Counted from the first letter of the stretch, positions 39,843 to 49,992 are shown. The stretch is DNA of 64,000 nucleotides from Candidatus Cloacimonadota bacterium (GCA_021734835.1 JAIPIH010000002.1:62001-126000); one strand, 5' to 3'. A program made the numbers and translations. The notes: generated by a model not told the origin, from the letters alone.

Positions 39843-41000
39843 TCAATAAAAACTTCCAGGTAATAAATAGCTTTTCACTTCTTCATTATAGTATCTGTCG
39901 GTCATTGTAGCTATAAAATCACGAACTATCTCTGAGTCACGGAACCTATTATGGTAAGATTTTCCTTTCCTGTTCAAAAAATGAACAAAAATTTTTGAAT
40001 TAACATTATTTTCTTTGATATCCTCGATATATTGATCAAAAAGAACTTCCATACTCCGGTCAATCTTTTCTCTGGCTTTTTTCACATTTTTATCAGTATA
40101 TATGCGCTTATAATTGAACTTTTTAAGTTTATGTAAATAATACGAAATCTCTTCATCAAAGGCAACCTGATCTTTATCATAGCTATTTAAAATAACACTT
40201 TTGACTAGCGTATCTATGATTTCGCTGTTCGTATTACCTAAATGTTCAGCGCAATCTTTGGGGATCTCAGATCTTTTCATTATCTTTAATCTGATCGCGT
40301 CTTCTATATCCTGACCGATATAAGCGATTGTATCAGAAATTCTTACAACACAACCCTCTAATGTAGCTGGCATCCATTTTTGCTCAGTACCCTCTTTTCT
40401 CAGCTTAATATAATTTTGGATATCTTCTTCTGTTTTATCTCGCTGCGGAATTAAAATTTGATTATGAACTTCACCATCATGAGAGATAATTCCGTCACGT
40501 ACTTGAAACGTAAGATTTAGTCCTTTTCCTTTTCTGGAAATGTGATCCACAACGTGTAAACTCTGTATATTATGATGAAACTTGCCTATCCCAGCTCGTT
40601 CACAGCTTTTTGATAGTGCTACTTCTCCGTCATGACCAAAAGGGGGATGACCCAGATCGTGGCCAAGAGCAATAGATTCTACCAGTTCCAGATTAAGTCC
40701 CAGCATATTAGCTATAGTACGTGAGATTTGAGATACATAGGTAGTATGTAAACTTCTGTTAGACGTCTCTTCATCAAACATATTAGTAAATGAAAACACC
40801 TGAGTTTTTCCCTGATACCTCCGGTAAGCTCCGGAGTGTAATATCCGATCTCTATCAATAGCAAATTCTGTTCTTACAAAACAGTTATCATCTAGTTCTA
40901 GACGGTGTGCTTGTTGATTTCTACAGGCATATTTGCTATAATGTTCACTTGATCTGACAACAAACTCTTCAAACAATTTTGTAAATCTGTCTTTATTCAT
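39843..41000 (-). CDS. dgt: Deoxyguanosinetriphosphate triphosphohydrolase family protein
   Basis: FAIDRDRILHSGAYRRYQGKTQVF, LGHDLGHPPFGHDGE, ISDTIAYIGQDIEDAI. Confidence 0.93.
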   Translation of the reverse strand: MNKDRFTKLFEEFVVRSSEHYSKYACRNQQAHRLELDDNCFVRTEFAIDRDRILHSGAYRRYQGKTQVFSFTNMFDEETSNRSLHTTYVSQISRTIANMLGLNLELVESIALGHDLGHPPFGHDGEVALSKSCERAGIGKFHHNIQSLHVVDHISRKGKGLNLTFQVRDGIISHDGEVHNQILIPQRDKTEEDIQNYIKLRKEGTEQKWMPATLEGCVVRISDTIAYIGQDIEDAIRLKIMKRSEIPKDCAEHLGNTNSEIIDTLVKSVILNSYDKDQVAFDEEISYYLHKLKKFNYKRIYTDKNVKKAREKIDRSMEVLFDQYIEDIKENNVNSKIFVHFLNRKGKSYHNRFRDSEIVRDFIATMTDRYYNEEVKSYLLPGSFY

Positions 41001-41629
41001 AATCTACTCCGAAATTTCATGAAATAAGGCTCGAAACCTTCTTCTCTTTTCAGTTTTTCAAAATAAGTTTCAATATGATTTTTATCAGGTACTCTTTTAA
41101 ATCCGATCTCATATAAGGCAAAAAAATCCTCCCTGTTACGAAAATGATCTACAATCCATAATGCATATTCTCTGTGATCGGTAACTATGTCAACTAAACC
41201 TCCAGGAACAAGAAGATTTTTCATAGCTGAAACAAAGTTATCCTGAATAATGCGTCTGCGATTATGGCGCTTTTTTGGCCATGGATCGGGATATTGCAAA
41301 TATATTGTTTCTATAGAATTCTCATCAATAAATTTAATTATATTTTCATCAAGAAATATTTTTGCTACCCTCACATTTAGCAGATGTTCTTTAAACAACT
41401 TCCTGAGGAGTGTTTTGAATCTTTTTTCTTTGAGATCAATACCTATAAAATTTATTTGAGGATTTTGTTTAGCGATTTTTATCAAGAACTCTCCCCTACC
41501 GCTACCGATTTCCAGATGTATCGGATTTGAATTCCCAAAAATAGCTGGAAAATCCAGTTTCCTGTCATCTACAAATTCCAATTCGTAGATCTTTCTACTT
41601 TCTACTAAAATACTATTATCTGACATCAT
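40997..41629 (-). CDS. trmB: tRNA (guanine-N7-)-methyltransferase
   Basis: LEIGSGRGEFLIKIAKQNPQINFIGIDLKEKR, LQYPDPWPKKRHNRRRI. Confidence 0.95.
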   Translation of the reverse strand: MMSDNSILVESRKIYELEFVDDRKLDFPAIFGNSNPIHLEIGSGRGEFLIKIAKQNPQINFIGIDLKEKRFKTLLRKLFKEHLLNVRVAKIFLDENIIKFIDENSIETIYLQYPDPWPKKRHNRRRIIQDNFVSAMKNLLVPGGLVDIVTDHREYALWIVDHFRNREDFFALYEIGFKRVPDKNHIETYFEKLKREEGFEPYFMKFRSRL

Positions 41630-41636
41630 ATTGTGT

Positions 41637-41665
41637 TAAATATTTTTTTGATGCCAAAATGTCAA
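41637..41665 (-). promoter_or_regulatory. Candidate sigma70-type promoter for trmB
   Basis: Reverse strand TTGACA - 17 nt - TATTTA, 7 nt before the trmB ATG. Confidence 0.6.
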
Positions 41666-41747
41666 TAAACATGTAGCATACAATTATTTAAACTATTTCC
41701 TTTGACATAATTTATGACTTATTTTTTCTAAACTAAAGAGGTTTTTA

Positions 41748-43586
41748 ATGAAAAAAATTGTATTCTTGGTCATAAATATTGTAGTTTTGACCTGCTTATA
41801 TTCTTTGATCCCGCCCGGTTATTATGATGGTACCGAAGGATTAAGCGGAGATGAATTAAAGTCTGTTTTAAATGATATTATTGATAACCATACAGAATTA
41901 ACTTACTCACAGGTTTGGGATGCTTTAAGAGATACTGATGAAGATCCGGAAAACCCTGAAAATGTAATTTTACTTTATACAGGCTGGTCTGTTACTAATG
42001 CTGGTTATCCTACCTGGAATCGCGAGCATACTTGGGCAAAATCTCATGGCGGTTTTGATAACGATCCTCCCTGCGGAACAGATGTTCATCATTTGCGTCC
42101 TACAGATGTTCAGGTTAACGGCGATCGCGGTAATTTAGATTTTGACTATAGTGATAATCCTTATCCCGCTATTCCTACTTGTTTTTATGACAGTGATTCG
42201 TGGGAACCTCGTGATGAAGTAAAAGGTGATGTAGCCCGGATGATATTCTATATGGCAACTAGATATGAAGGTGAGAACAGTGAGCTGGATCTTGTTGTTG
42301 TAGACGAGGTCAACACAGCTCCTAATCCGGAACATGGTAAACTTTCGACACTTTTGGAATGGAATTCCCTGGATCCTCCCAGCAGCTTTGAAGAAACCAG
42401 AAACGACCGCATTTATACTAACTGGCAGGGGAATAGAAATCCCTTTATTGATCATCCAGAATTCGTCGGGTATATCTGGGGTAATACTAATCCCGAGCTT
42501 ACAGCGGAATTCACAGCAGATATTACAATAGGAACGGCTCCTCTTACTGTTCAATTTACAGATGCATCGTATGGGAGTGATATTATTTCCTGGAATTGGG
42601 ATATGGATGGTGACAACATTAATGATTCAACCTTGCAAAATCCATCATTTACTTATCAAAATACAGGTTTCTTTAATGTAACTTTAACTGTGGAAGATAA
42701 TCTTGGTAACAGCTCTACAATTACAAAAGAAAATTTTATTCATGTAGTTCAATCCGGGATTCCGGAAATTATGCTTAGTGAAAGTTTTGAATCTCTTATT
42801 CCTGAATGGTATCTGATCAGTGAAGCCAGCGATCAGGATTGGACGATAACAGATGAAATCTCCATTTATACTCATCCTTCTACAGTTCCTGACGGCATCT
42901 ATTACGCTTATGCTAATAATTATAATTCAAATGCTCCGGCTAACGACTGGCTGATCACTCCGGTTTTAGATCTTACTGCTTATGATGATCCCTACATTAA
43001 TTTTGTTGCATGGACTAAGTTTTCTGATATTATTCCAGGTTTGGAAATATTAGTATCAGCAAATTATACTGGTGAACCAAATATTGCAGACTGGACAGTT
43101 CTTACGGCCGATCTGCCGGTGCCGGATAGTGGAACTTGGCAGAATTCAGGAGACATTGATCTGAGTGATTTCACAGAAGAGACTATTAATATAGCTTTCC
43201 ATTATACTTCAAGTGGAACAGGAACCAGCACAACAACTGCTTGGGCCGTTGATGATATCACCGTTCTAGGTTACGAGCCTTCATCCGTAGAAGAAAATAA
43301 TCCAAATATCAGTTATTATATGAATGTTTATCCTAATCCTATTTTTAACTCTTCTTCTGTTAAAATGAGTTACAGCATTCCAGCAGGAGCTCAAACTATC
43401 CAAATAAAAATTTACAATATTAAAGGACAAAAAATTAATCAGTTTTCTCCTTCTATAAACAGCCGTTCTATCTTTTGGAATGGAGCTGACTCAGAAAATA
43501 AAATAGTTGGTTCAGGTTTATACTTGATCAATTTAAGTATAGATGGTAAGGTTGTAGCATCAAAAAAATGTGTAATTTTGAATTAA
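41748..43586 (+). CDS. Secreted endonuclease I family nuclease with PKD domain and Por/T9SS-like C-terminal sorting tail
   Basis: Signal peptide; LTYSQVWDALRDTDEDP...WNREHTWAKSHGG...DVHHLRPTDVQVNGDRGNLDFDY (endonuclease I); PKD SWNWDMDGDNINDSTLQNPSFTY; choice-of-anchor-like region; C-terminal VYPNPIFNSSSVKMSYSI...IKIYNIKGQKI...GSGLYLINLSIDGKVVASKKCVI. Confidence 0.92.
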   Translation: MKKIVFLVINIVVLTCLYSLIPPGYYDGTEGLSGDELKSVLNDIIDNHTELTYSQVWDALRDTDEDPENPENVILLYTGWSVTNAGYPTWNREHTWAKSHGGFDNDPPCGTDVHHLRPTDVQVNGDRGNLDFDYSDNPYPAIPTCFYDSDSWEPRDEVKGDVARMIFYMATRYEGENSELDLVVVDEVNTAPNPEHGKLSTLLEWNSLDPPSSFEETRNDRIYTNWQGNRNPFIDHPEFVGYIWGNTNPELTAEFTADITIGTAPLTVQFTDASYGSDIISWNWDMDGDNINDSTLQNPSFTYQNTGFFNVTLTVEDNLGNSSTITKENFIHVVQSGIPEIMLSESFESLIPEWYLISEASDQDWTITDEISIYTHPSTVPDGIYYAYANNYNSNAPANDWLITPVLDLTAYDDPYINFVAWTKFSDIIPGLEILVSANYTGEPNIADWTVLTADLPVPDSGTWQNSGDIDLSDFTEETINIAFHYTSSGTGTSTTTAWAVDDITVLGYEPSSVEENNPNISYYMNVYPNPIFNSSSVKMSYSIPAGAQTIQIKIYNIKGQKINQFSPSINSRSIFWNGADSENKIVGSGLYLINLSIDGKVVASKKCVILN

Positions 43587-43599
43587 AAAGGAAAGTAAA

Positions 43600-45291
43600 A
43601 TGAAAAAAGTTCAGAAATTAACATTAAAGTATGTATTAGAAAACAGTGCTGAGAAATATGCGACAAAACCGTGTGTAAGTTGGGTTGATGGGAAACCGAT
43701 CCGTTACAATGAATTCTATGAGCAAGCAAAAGAACTGCAATTTTTGCTGCAGGAAGAAGGAATAACTAAAGGCGATAAAGTTGCCATTTTAAGCGAAAAT
43801 TCGCCTAATTGGGGAATCGCCTATTTTGCAATCACATCATTTGGAGCAATTGCAGTACCGATTTTACCTGATTTCCGGGAAAATGAAGTACACCATATTT
43901 TAAGGCATTCCAGCAGTAAAGCTATCCTGATCTCCGAAAAACAATATTGCAAAATTGATGATTTTGAAAGTGATGTAATGGTTCTGAGAGTATTAATTGA
44001 TAATTTTGCCATATTACCACCAGAAACAACAATTGCGAAATTGAAAAGTTCTATCTCTAGAAGTACCAGGCCGATAACCAAGCTAACAGACTCTGCCTTA
44101 AAATTTACCGGCTTACGTACTGCTGAAGTTCTGGAAGATGACATTGCCTGTATACTTTATACATCCGGTACAACAGGAAATTCAAAGGGAGTAGTATTAT
44201 CACATAAAAACCTTGTTTTCGATGCTACAGAAGTTTTCGCGATCCAAAATATTGAGTCATCAGACCGGCTTGTTTCTGTTCTGCCTCTTCCTCATACGTA
44301 TGAATGTACACTCGGATTGATAATGCCAATTATGAAGGGAGCATGTATATATTATCTTGATAAATTACCTACAGCCCGAGTTTTATTGCCGGTATTAAAA
44401 AAGATCAAACCAACTATTATGCTTACAGTACCTTTAATTATCGAGAAGATCTTTAAAAACAAGATACAGCCGACTCTTACTTCCAATCCTATTTTTCGTT
44501 CACTCTATAAATTTCCACCAACCAGAAAATTTCTGCATTATTTAGCAGGAAAGAAACTTTATAATACATTTGGCGGGAATCTTCATTTTTTTGGTATTGG
44601 TGGTGCTCTGCTGGCAGCCGATGTAGAAAGATTTTTAAGAGATGCTAAATTCCCTTATGCCATAGGTTACGGCCTTACCGAGACATCTCCATTACTGGCC
44701 GGATGCAATCCGAATTTTACGAAATACCGCTCAACTGGAACCGCTCCTCCAAATATTCAATTACGTATCTTTAATCCTGATCCAAAGACAGGAGAAGGTG
44801 AGATTCAAGCTAAGGGTGATAATGTGATGAGTGGATATTACAAAGATCCGGAACGTACCAAGGAAGTCTTTACTGATGATGGCTGGTTTAAGACGGGAGA
44901 TCTGGGAATATTGAAGAATGATTATCTTTATATCAAAGGGAGATTAAAGAATGTCATTATTGGTCCCAGCGGTACAAATATATACCCGGAAGATATTGAA
45001 TCAGTTATAAACCAACACCATTATGTCTTAGAATCAATTGTTTATGAATATGAGAACCGGATTGTGGCAAGAGTTCATTTGAATTATGAATTAATTGATA
45101 AAGAAAATAAGCATAAAAGGGCAAACGAAAAATTAATGCGCGTATTCATACAACAACTTATCGAAGATGTAAGAAAAATTGTAAACTCACAGGTACCTTC
45201 TTATTCTAATGTCTATAAGATGATCGAACAACTTGAACCTTTTGAAAAGACCCCTACAAAGAAGATCAAAAGGTATTTATATACTGAATGA
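43600..45291 (+). CDS. AMP-dependent (long-chain) acyl-CoA synthetase
   Basis: ILYTSGTTGNSKGVVLSHKN, YGLTETSPLLA, GWFKTGDLGILKNDYLYIKGRLKNVI. Confidence 0.93.
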   Translation: MKKVQKLTLKYVLENSAEKYATKPCVSWVDGKPIRYNEFYEQAKELQFLLQEEGITKGDKVAILSENSPNWGIAYFAITSFGAIAVPILPDFRENEVHHILRHSSSKAILISEKQYCKIDDFESDVMVLRVLIDNFAILPPETTIAKLKSSISRSTRPITKLTDSALKFTGLRTAEVLEDDIACILYTSGTTGNSKGVVLSHKNLVFDATEVFAIQNIESSDRLVSVLPLPHTYECTLGLIMPIMKGACIYYLDKLPTARVLLPVLKKIKPTIMLTVPLIIEKIFKNKIQPTLTSNPIFRSLYKFPPTRKFLHYLAGKKLYNTFGGNLHFFGIGGALLAADVERFLRDAKFPYAIGYGLTETSPLLAGCNPNFTKYRSTGTAPPNIQLRIFNPDPKTGEGEIQAKGDNVMSGYYKDPERTKEVFTDDGWFKTGDLGILKNDYLYIKGRLKNVIIGPSGTNIYPEDIESVINQHHYVLESIVYEYENRIVARVHLNYELIDKENKHKRANEKLMRVFIQQLIEDVRKIVNSQVPSYSNVYKMIEQLEPFEKTPTKKIKRYLYTE

Positions 45292-45307
45292 TTAATATTG
45301 AGATTTG

Positions 45308-45937
45308 CTAATCGATTTTAGTACCAACAAATGGATTGTTCTGCTTTTCCTTTCCAATTGTTGATACAGGACCATGACCGGGCAGTATTTCCAATTTATC
45401 ATCATAAGAGAATATTTTTTTTTCGATAGAATTAATTAAGGTTCTATGATCGCCGCCGCTGAGGTCAGTTCTGCCGATTCCTTTATTAAATAAAGTATCT
45501 CCTGTTACTATAAAGTTTGAGGTCAATATGCAAATTCCCCCTTTTGAATGTCCCGGCGTGTGTATGATCTTTAATTTTTCGGAACCTAAAAAGAGGTCAT
45601 CATTATCCTGTAATAAGATATCTGGCTTAGGTGCAGTGATCGACCAGTCAAAATAGTAACTCAAATTTTTTACAGGATCAGCCAGAGCATCTGCATCTTC
45701 TTTGTGAATACAGATATTAATATCAAAATTATCTTTAACGTATTCAATTCCACCTATATGATCACCATGAGCATGAGTTAAGATCAAATATTTTGGTTTT
45801 AAGTTTCTGATCTCCTGAATAAATTCTTCTGAAGGTGCTGACGGATCTATTACGGCCGCTTCTTTCGTTTTTTCGTCCCAAATAAGATATGTATTTGTCC
45901 CGAAACTTGGTAGTAAGTTAAATATTTTGTATTTCAT
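45308..45937 (-). CDS. MBL-fold metallohydrolase (glyoxalase II-like)
   Basis: LTHAHGDHIGGIEYV, HTPGHSKGGICI, GDTLFNKGIGRTDLSGG, LPGHGPVSTIG. Confidence 0.93.
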   Translation of the reverse strand: MKYKIFNLLPSFGTNTYLIWDEKTKEAAVIDPSAPSEEFIQEIRNLKPKYLILTHAHGDHIGGIEYVKDNFDINICIHKEDADALADPVKNLSYYFDWSITAPKPDILLQDNDDLFLGSEKLKIIHTPGHSKGGICILTSNFIVTGDTLFNKGIGRTDLSGGDHRTLINSIEKKIFSYDDKLEILPGHGPVSTIGKEKQNNPFVGTKID

Positions 45938-45945
45938 TTTTATCC

Positions 45946-46929
45946 TTATATTAAATAATCTGCTACTTTCTTAGCATCCATTTTTTTTACTTTAATATCA
46001 TTATCAAGATTATGATTTTTCCCAAATTGCACAACCGCTTCTGATTGAATCTTAGAATTATACCTGAGTAATATTGAACTTGCCAATGTAATATCATTAT
46101 TCGTCAACTTTTTAGTTGCTTTTAACAATCCAAACGGACCTTTAATATCTTTTGTTTGTAAAACTATTTCATCTTGAGCAAGTTTACTTAATGAGTCATT
46201 CTCAGATTTGTTTCTACCCAATATCAATTTTGTGTTTTTATCCAGTCTTAAATGCCGTCCGACTTTAATCAGCTCTATTGATTCTTTATTGAACATATGA
46301 TGATCCATAAGATCTTTCAATTTTCTGGAAAAGCCAGCATCCGTAAGCAAACAGCCTCCGCCCGGCGAAGGATAATAATGTATTCCGTAAGCCTCAGCAA
46401 GCTGCATCTGTCTTTTTCTGTTTCTTCCCTGAATATCCAACATTTCGTCTTTGATTACCCATCCATCTCGGATCGGCAGAGTATCAGCTATCAATTTCTG
46501 AGATAAGGGTCTTATCAGGAGATCTTTGATCCCGCTTAACATACCAACAGAATTTAAAGCATCTTTGCGCTGACTCATCGGTCTTTGGCCCAGAACTTCA
46601 CCAGAAATAATGAAATCAGCATGATACTTTTCTAGTAATTTACTTGCTTCATAAAACATTAGGCCATGACAATCGATACAAGGATTAAGATTTTTCCCAA
46701 AACCATACTTAGGATTTTGGATCATTTTAAGGTGTGTTTCTGTGATATCATGAACTATCAACTCAAAACCTGCCTTATCCGCTGTCTTCTGAGCCTTTTC
46801 AGTTCCAAAAAAAGGTGTGAGAAAAAACATTGGGAATACTTCGTAACCAAGTTTTTTCATATGAATAACTGCTAAAGTACTATCCAGCCCACCGGAAAAC
46901 AAAGCCAGGCATTTATGTTTTCTTTTCAT
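45946..46929 (-). CDS. PP-loop ATPase related to tRNA 2-thiouridylase (MnmA-like N-terminal domain)
   Basis: ALFSGGLDSTLAVIHMKKLGYEVFPMFFLTPFFG, NPCIDCHGLMFYEA, FIISGEVLGQRPMSQ, YPSPGGGCLLTD. Confidence 0.8.
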   Translation of the reverse strand: MKRKHKCLALFSGGLDSTLAVIHMKKLGYEVFPMFFLTPFFGTEKAQKTADKAGFELIVHDITETHLKMIQNPKYGFGKNLNPCIDCHGLMFYEASKLLEKYHADFIISGEVLGQRPMSQRKDALNSVGMLSGIKDLLIRPLSQKLIADTLPIRDGWVIKDEMLDIQGRNRKRQMQLAEAYGIHYYPSPGGGCLLTDAGFSRKLKDLMDHHMFNKESIELIKVGRHLRLDKNTKLILGRNKSENDSLSKLAQDEIVLQTKDIKGPFGLLKATKKLTNNDITLASSILLRYNSKIQSEAVVQFGKNHNLDNDIKVKKMDAKKVADYLI

Positions 46930-46949
46930 TGATAATATCCTTTTATTTA

Positions 46950-47025
46950 TGGTGCTGGAAGGGGGATTCGAACCCCCGACCTACTGATTACGAATCAGTT
47001 GCGCTACCAGCTGTGCCATCCCAGC
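46950..47025 (-). tRNA. tRNA-Thr (anticodon CGT), CCA encoded
   Basis: Reverse strand GCTGGGATGGCACAGCTGGTAGCGCAACTGATTCGTAATCAGTAGGTCGGGGGTTCGAATCCCCCTTCCAGCACCA; full cloverleaf pairing; loop TTCGTAA. Confidence 0.96.
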
Positions 47026-47046
47026 AACATTTTAATTATTTAAAAT

Positions 47047-47075
47047 TGATAAATATTTAGGTGAAATATGGTCAA
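47047..47075 (-). promoter_or_regulatory. Candidate promoter for tRNA-Thr / downstream PP-loop gene
   Basis: Reverse strand TTGACC - 17 nt - TTATCA about 20 nt upstream of the tRNA 5' end. Confidence 0.35.
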
Positions 47076-47104
47076 GGGGATTTATTACAATCTGTATTTT
47101 ATGA

Positions 47105-48139
47105 TCAGATATTCCGAATTCCTTTGGTAGAAAATGCATTAAGAGTGAGATCTGCAAAATCTTTATTTTTAAATTTATCAATAGCGGCAGCACCGATCAT
47201 GGCAGCATTATCCATACAATATTCCAAAGCTGGGTAGTAAACTTCTATCCCCGTCCTTCTGCTCTGATTAACAATTTCTTTGCGCAATAGACTATTCGCA
47301 GAAACACCGCCGGATACAGTAATGACTTTTATTTTGGCTTTAATGGCATAAGATATCGTTTTGGAAACAAGGCTATCAACAATTGCGGTCTGGATTGAGG
47401 CTGCGATATCTGCTTTATGCTTCTCAATAAACATAGCATCATGTTTTTCCAAGTAATTTCTAACTGATGTTTTCAGTCCGCTGAAACTAAAATCATGATT
47501 ATCTTTTTTATTGAGAGCTCTGGGAAATCGATGGAACTCAGGATCTCCATTTTTAGAAATGTTATCGATCAACGGTCCACCCGGATAACCCAGATCCAGA
47601 AGTTTAGCAACTTTATCAAAAGCCTCACCAGCTGCATCATCGCGGGTTTTTCCAATTACTACAAAATCATTCATTGCTTTAAAATCAACTAATTCAGTAT
47701 GTCCGCCGGAAACAATCAAGGCCAGGTAAGGAGGTTCCAAAAAAGGGTTTCCAATTTTGTTAGCGTAGAGATGACCAAGCATATGATTAACAGCTATCAA
47801 AGGTTTTTTGAGACTAAAAGCCAGACTCTTGGCAAATGAAACTCCAACCAGCAGAGCTCCGATCAGGCCAGGATTAACCGAAACCGCGATCGCATCGATA
47901 TCCTTAAAAGTTAAAGCGGCTTTTTCCAAAGTTGCCTTTGTGAGCTGCATAATATTTTTTAAGTGTAGTCTGGAAGCAAGTTCGGGAACAACACCGCCGA
48001 AATCTTCATGGGTTGTTTGCGATGAAATGAGATTTGCCAGCACTTCATAATTTGAATTGATTACAGAAACCGAAGTGTCATCACATGAGGTTTCAAACGC
48101 TAATATTTTAAAATTCTGTGTTTTTTGAGGATCATTCAT
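47105..48139 (-). CDS. tsaD: tRNA N6-adenosine threonylcarbamoyltransferase
   Basis: ILAFETSCDDTSVSVI, AVNHMLGHLYA, LIVSGGHTELV, TRDDAAGEAFDKVAKLLDLGYPGGP, VSGGVSANSLLR. Confidence 0.97.
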   Translation of the reverse strand: MNDPQKTQNFKILAFETSCDDTSVSVINSNYEVLANLISSQTTHEDFGGVVPELASRLHLKNIMQLTKATLEKAALTFKDIDAIAVSVNPGLIGALLVGVSFAKSLAFSLKKPLIAVNHMLGHLYANKIGNPFLEPPYLALIVSGGHTELVDFKAMNDFVVIGKTRDDAAGEAFDKVAKLLDLGYPGGPLIDNISKNGDPEFHRFPRALNKKDNHDFSFSGLKTSVRNYLEKHDAMFIEKHKADIAASIQTAIVDSLVSKTISYAIKAKIKVITVSGGVSANSLLRKEIVNQSRRTGIEVYYPALEYCMDNAAMIGAAAIDKFKNKDFADLTLNAFSTKGIRNI

Positions 48140-49022
48140 TACGTATGATCTGAATATTTTGAGGAGTGTATTCTAGTATTTTTATTCCAGTAGGAAGTTT
48201 AAACGTAACATTGGTAAAATCTTTATTTAAATTGGAAGTATTCAAAGTAGCCATAATAGAATTTACATTTAGCTCTTCCACAATTTCTTTGGGACCGCTA
48301 ACCATGACAGAAACTTTTTGCGGGATGATCGAGATATTTTTATCTTCAGGATATTTTATGGGAATAAGAGAAATAGTTCTCTGAACAATTTTTGTATTCG
48401 TTATCTCAAATTCTACAACATTCTGCTCTAATTCTATTTTAGCGTCAGGGGATACAAGTTCGATAGTGATCTTGCCGTCAACTATCATTTTATTCGAGAT
48501 TTCTTTAGTTTTTATATGATCAATTTTATTGATCAAAGCCAACGGACCTTTTACTGTAACTTTGCGATTAGGATCCTTGATTTTGTTCTTGATAAAAAAC
48601 TCTTCATCATTAACAGATTTATATTGTACTTCCAAAAGTTTTTGTCTTTCAACCAGTTTATCCATATTAATGTAAAAATCGTCGGGTGTGAGAATTGAAT
48701 TAACCTGCAGCTTAATATTTTCAGAATAGTCCAATTGATCTTCAACCAGATCGATTGGATTTTTACCATACCGGAAATTAGCTGCATCAACTAAAAAGTA
48801 CTTTTTTGAGAGATTAAAGACTAGAATATCCTTTCCTAAAGCAGTTATATTAGCCGTTATGTTCGGTAGACGTGGATAGTCCAATACAAGGTTCTCTGGT
48901 GTGGCTAAAAGTTTCAAAGGTATATTTACATTAATGGTATGCTGTTTGATCAAGATTTGATGAAACCAAAAGAAGATTGCCAATAAAACAACTATCAATT
49001 TTATCCAAATATTGTTTTTCAT
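48132..49022 (-). CDS. YbbR-like domain protein (CdaR-like)
   Basis: 296 aa, N-terminal TM (WIKLIVVLLAIFFWFHQIL), repeated segments like KVTVKGPLALINKIDHIKTKEI and KVSVMVSGPKEIVEELNVNSIMATLNTS. Confidence 0.75.
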   Translation of the reverse strand: MKNNIWIKLIVVLLAIFFWFHQILIKQHTINVNIPLKLLATPENLVLDYPRLPNITANITALGKDILVFNLSKKYFLVDAANFRYGKNPIDLVEDQLDYSENIKLQVNSILTPDDFYINMDKLVERQKLLEVQYKSVNDEEFFIKNKIKDPNRKVTVKGPLALINKIDHIKTKEISNKMIVDGKITIELVSPDAKIELEQNVVEFEITNTKIVQRTISLIPIKYPEDKNISIIPQKVSVMVSGPKEIVEELNVNSIMATLNTSNLNKDFTNVTFKLPTGIKILEYTPQNIQIIRNE

Positions 49023-49032
49023 TTTAGAGCTG

Positions 49033-49851
49033 TCATCTATTTATTATATATGTTAATCTCTCACCCATGGCAGAAACATTCTCATTTTCGTCTCTTACCC
49101 AATCCTCGATAGTTTGCTGCGTCAGCAATACAAAATCTTCTGATTTATCCCGCCGGCTGCGTTGAACGACGATATTTGCTAACTTCTTCATAGAAACCCA
49201 AATTGTTTTTATACGTTTTTCCGAACCTACCGATAGCCATTCACGAATATAAGGAAAAACAAAAATGGGATTCGATCTTGCAACTTGAGTTAAAATGTGC
49301 GTGATCTTCTTTTGAACTTCTATTCTATCATCATCGATCGCCTTGCTGATGAATTCCATTATATAGCCGGGATCGGTCTTGGCTATATTCTCCATACCAT
49401 GAAATGAAAGTGCTCGCTTTTGTGAATTTTCTGATTTGATCCACTCCACGATATTTTCTTTCATGAAATCAGGAAATTCATTCCACATGTCATTGATCAC
49501 ACTCTCTACTTCCCAAGGTACGCTATCGAATGTCTTTTCTAACAACTGGAATAATGTATCAGGATCATTTTTATCAAGTTCGTAAAAAAAGAATAATGCT
49601 GTCGCCCGAACACCATATATCTTGTGTTTTAACATGGGTTTTACCAGTTTTGATACCTTGGCTTTGTTACTGTAATCTGTTAAACTTTTACCCAAGTACT
49701 CACGAATAAAATAGTTAGGTGTTTTAGATACTTTATAAAGTTTCTTTTTTGCTTTCTCAAATTCATCTTTATCCAGGTGAGCAAAGATATTATCTAAAAG
49801 CTCATTCAGTTCTTTACGATCGTCTCCGTCTAATCTGCCAATTTCGTTCAA
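49033..49851 (-). CDS. HEAT-repeat/AlkD-like (DNA alkylation repair family) protein
   Basis: 272 aa all-helical repeats (KLVKPMLKHKIYGVRATALFFFYEL..., SQKRALSFHGMENIAKTDPGYIMEFISKAIDDDRIEVQKKITHILTQVA). Confidence 0.6.
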   Translation of the reverse strand: MNEIGRLDGDDRKELNELLDNIFAHLDKDEFEKAKKKLYKVSKTPNYFIREYLGKSLTDYSNKAKVSKLVKPMLKHKIYGVRATALFFFYELDKNDPDTLFQLLEKTFDSVPWEVESVINDMWNEFPDFMKENIVEWIKSENSQKRALSFHGMENIAKTDPGYIMEFISKAIDDDRIEVQKKITHILTQVARSNPIFVFPYIREWLSVGSEKRIKTIWVSMKKLANIVVQRSRRDKSEDFVLLTQQTIEDWVRDENENVSAMGERLTYIINR

Positions 49852-49992
49852 CTATAGTCTCCTATTAAGCTAAGTAAAAAATTGATATTTTGTGTGCCTA
49901 ACTACAGGCTTGCTAAATGAAATTACTTCACAAAAATAGCTTAACAAAATTAAATTTTCAAGCATTGCTATATAGTCAATGATTTTTTGGAT

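Noticed and set aside
42135-42554. 139-aa antisense ORF within the endonuclease I gene
   Set aside because: Sense frame is clearly coding (nuclease motifs, PKD); the antisense ORF has no supporting signal.
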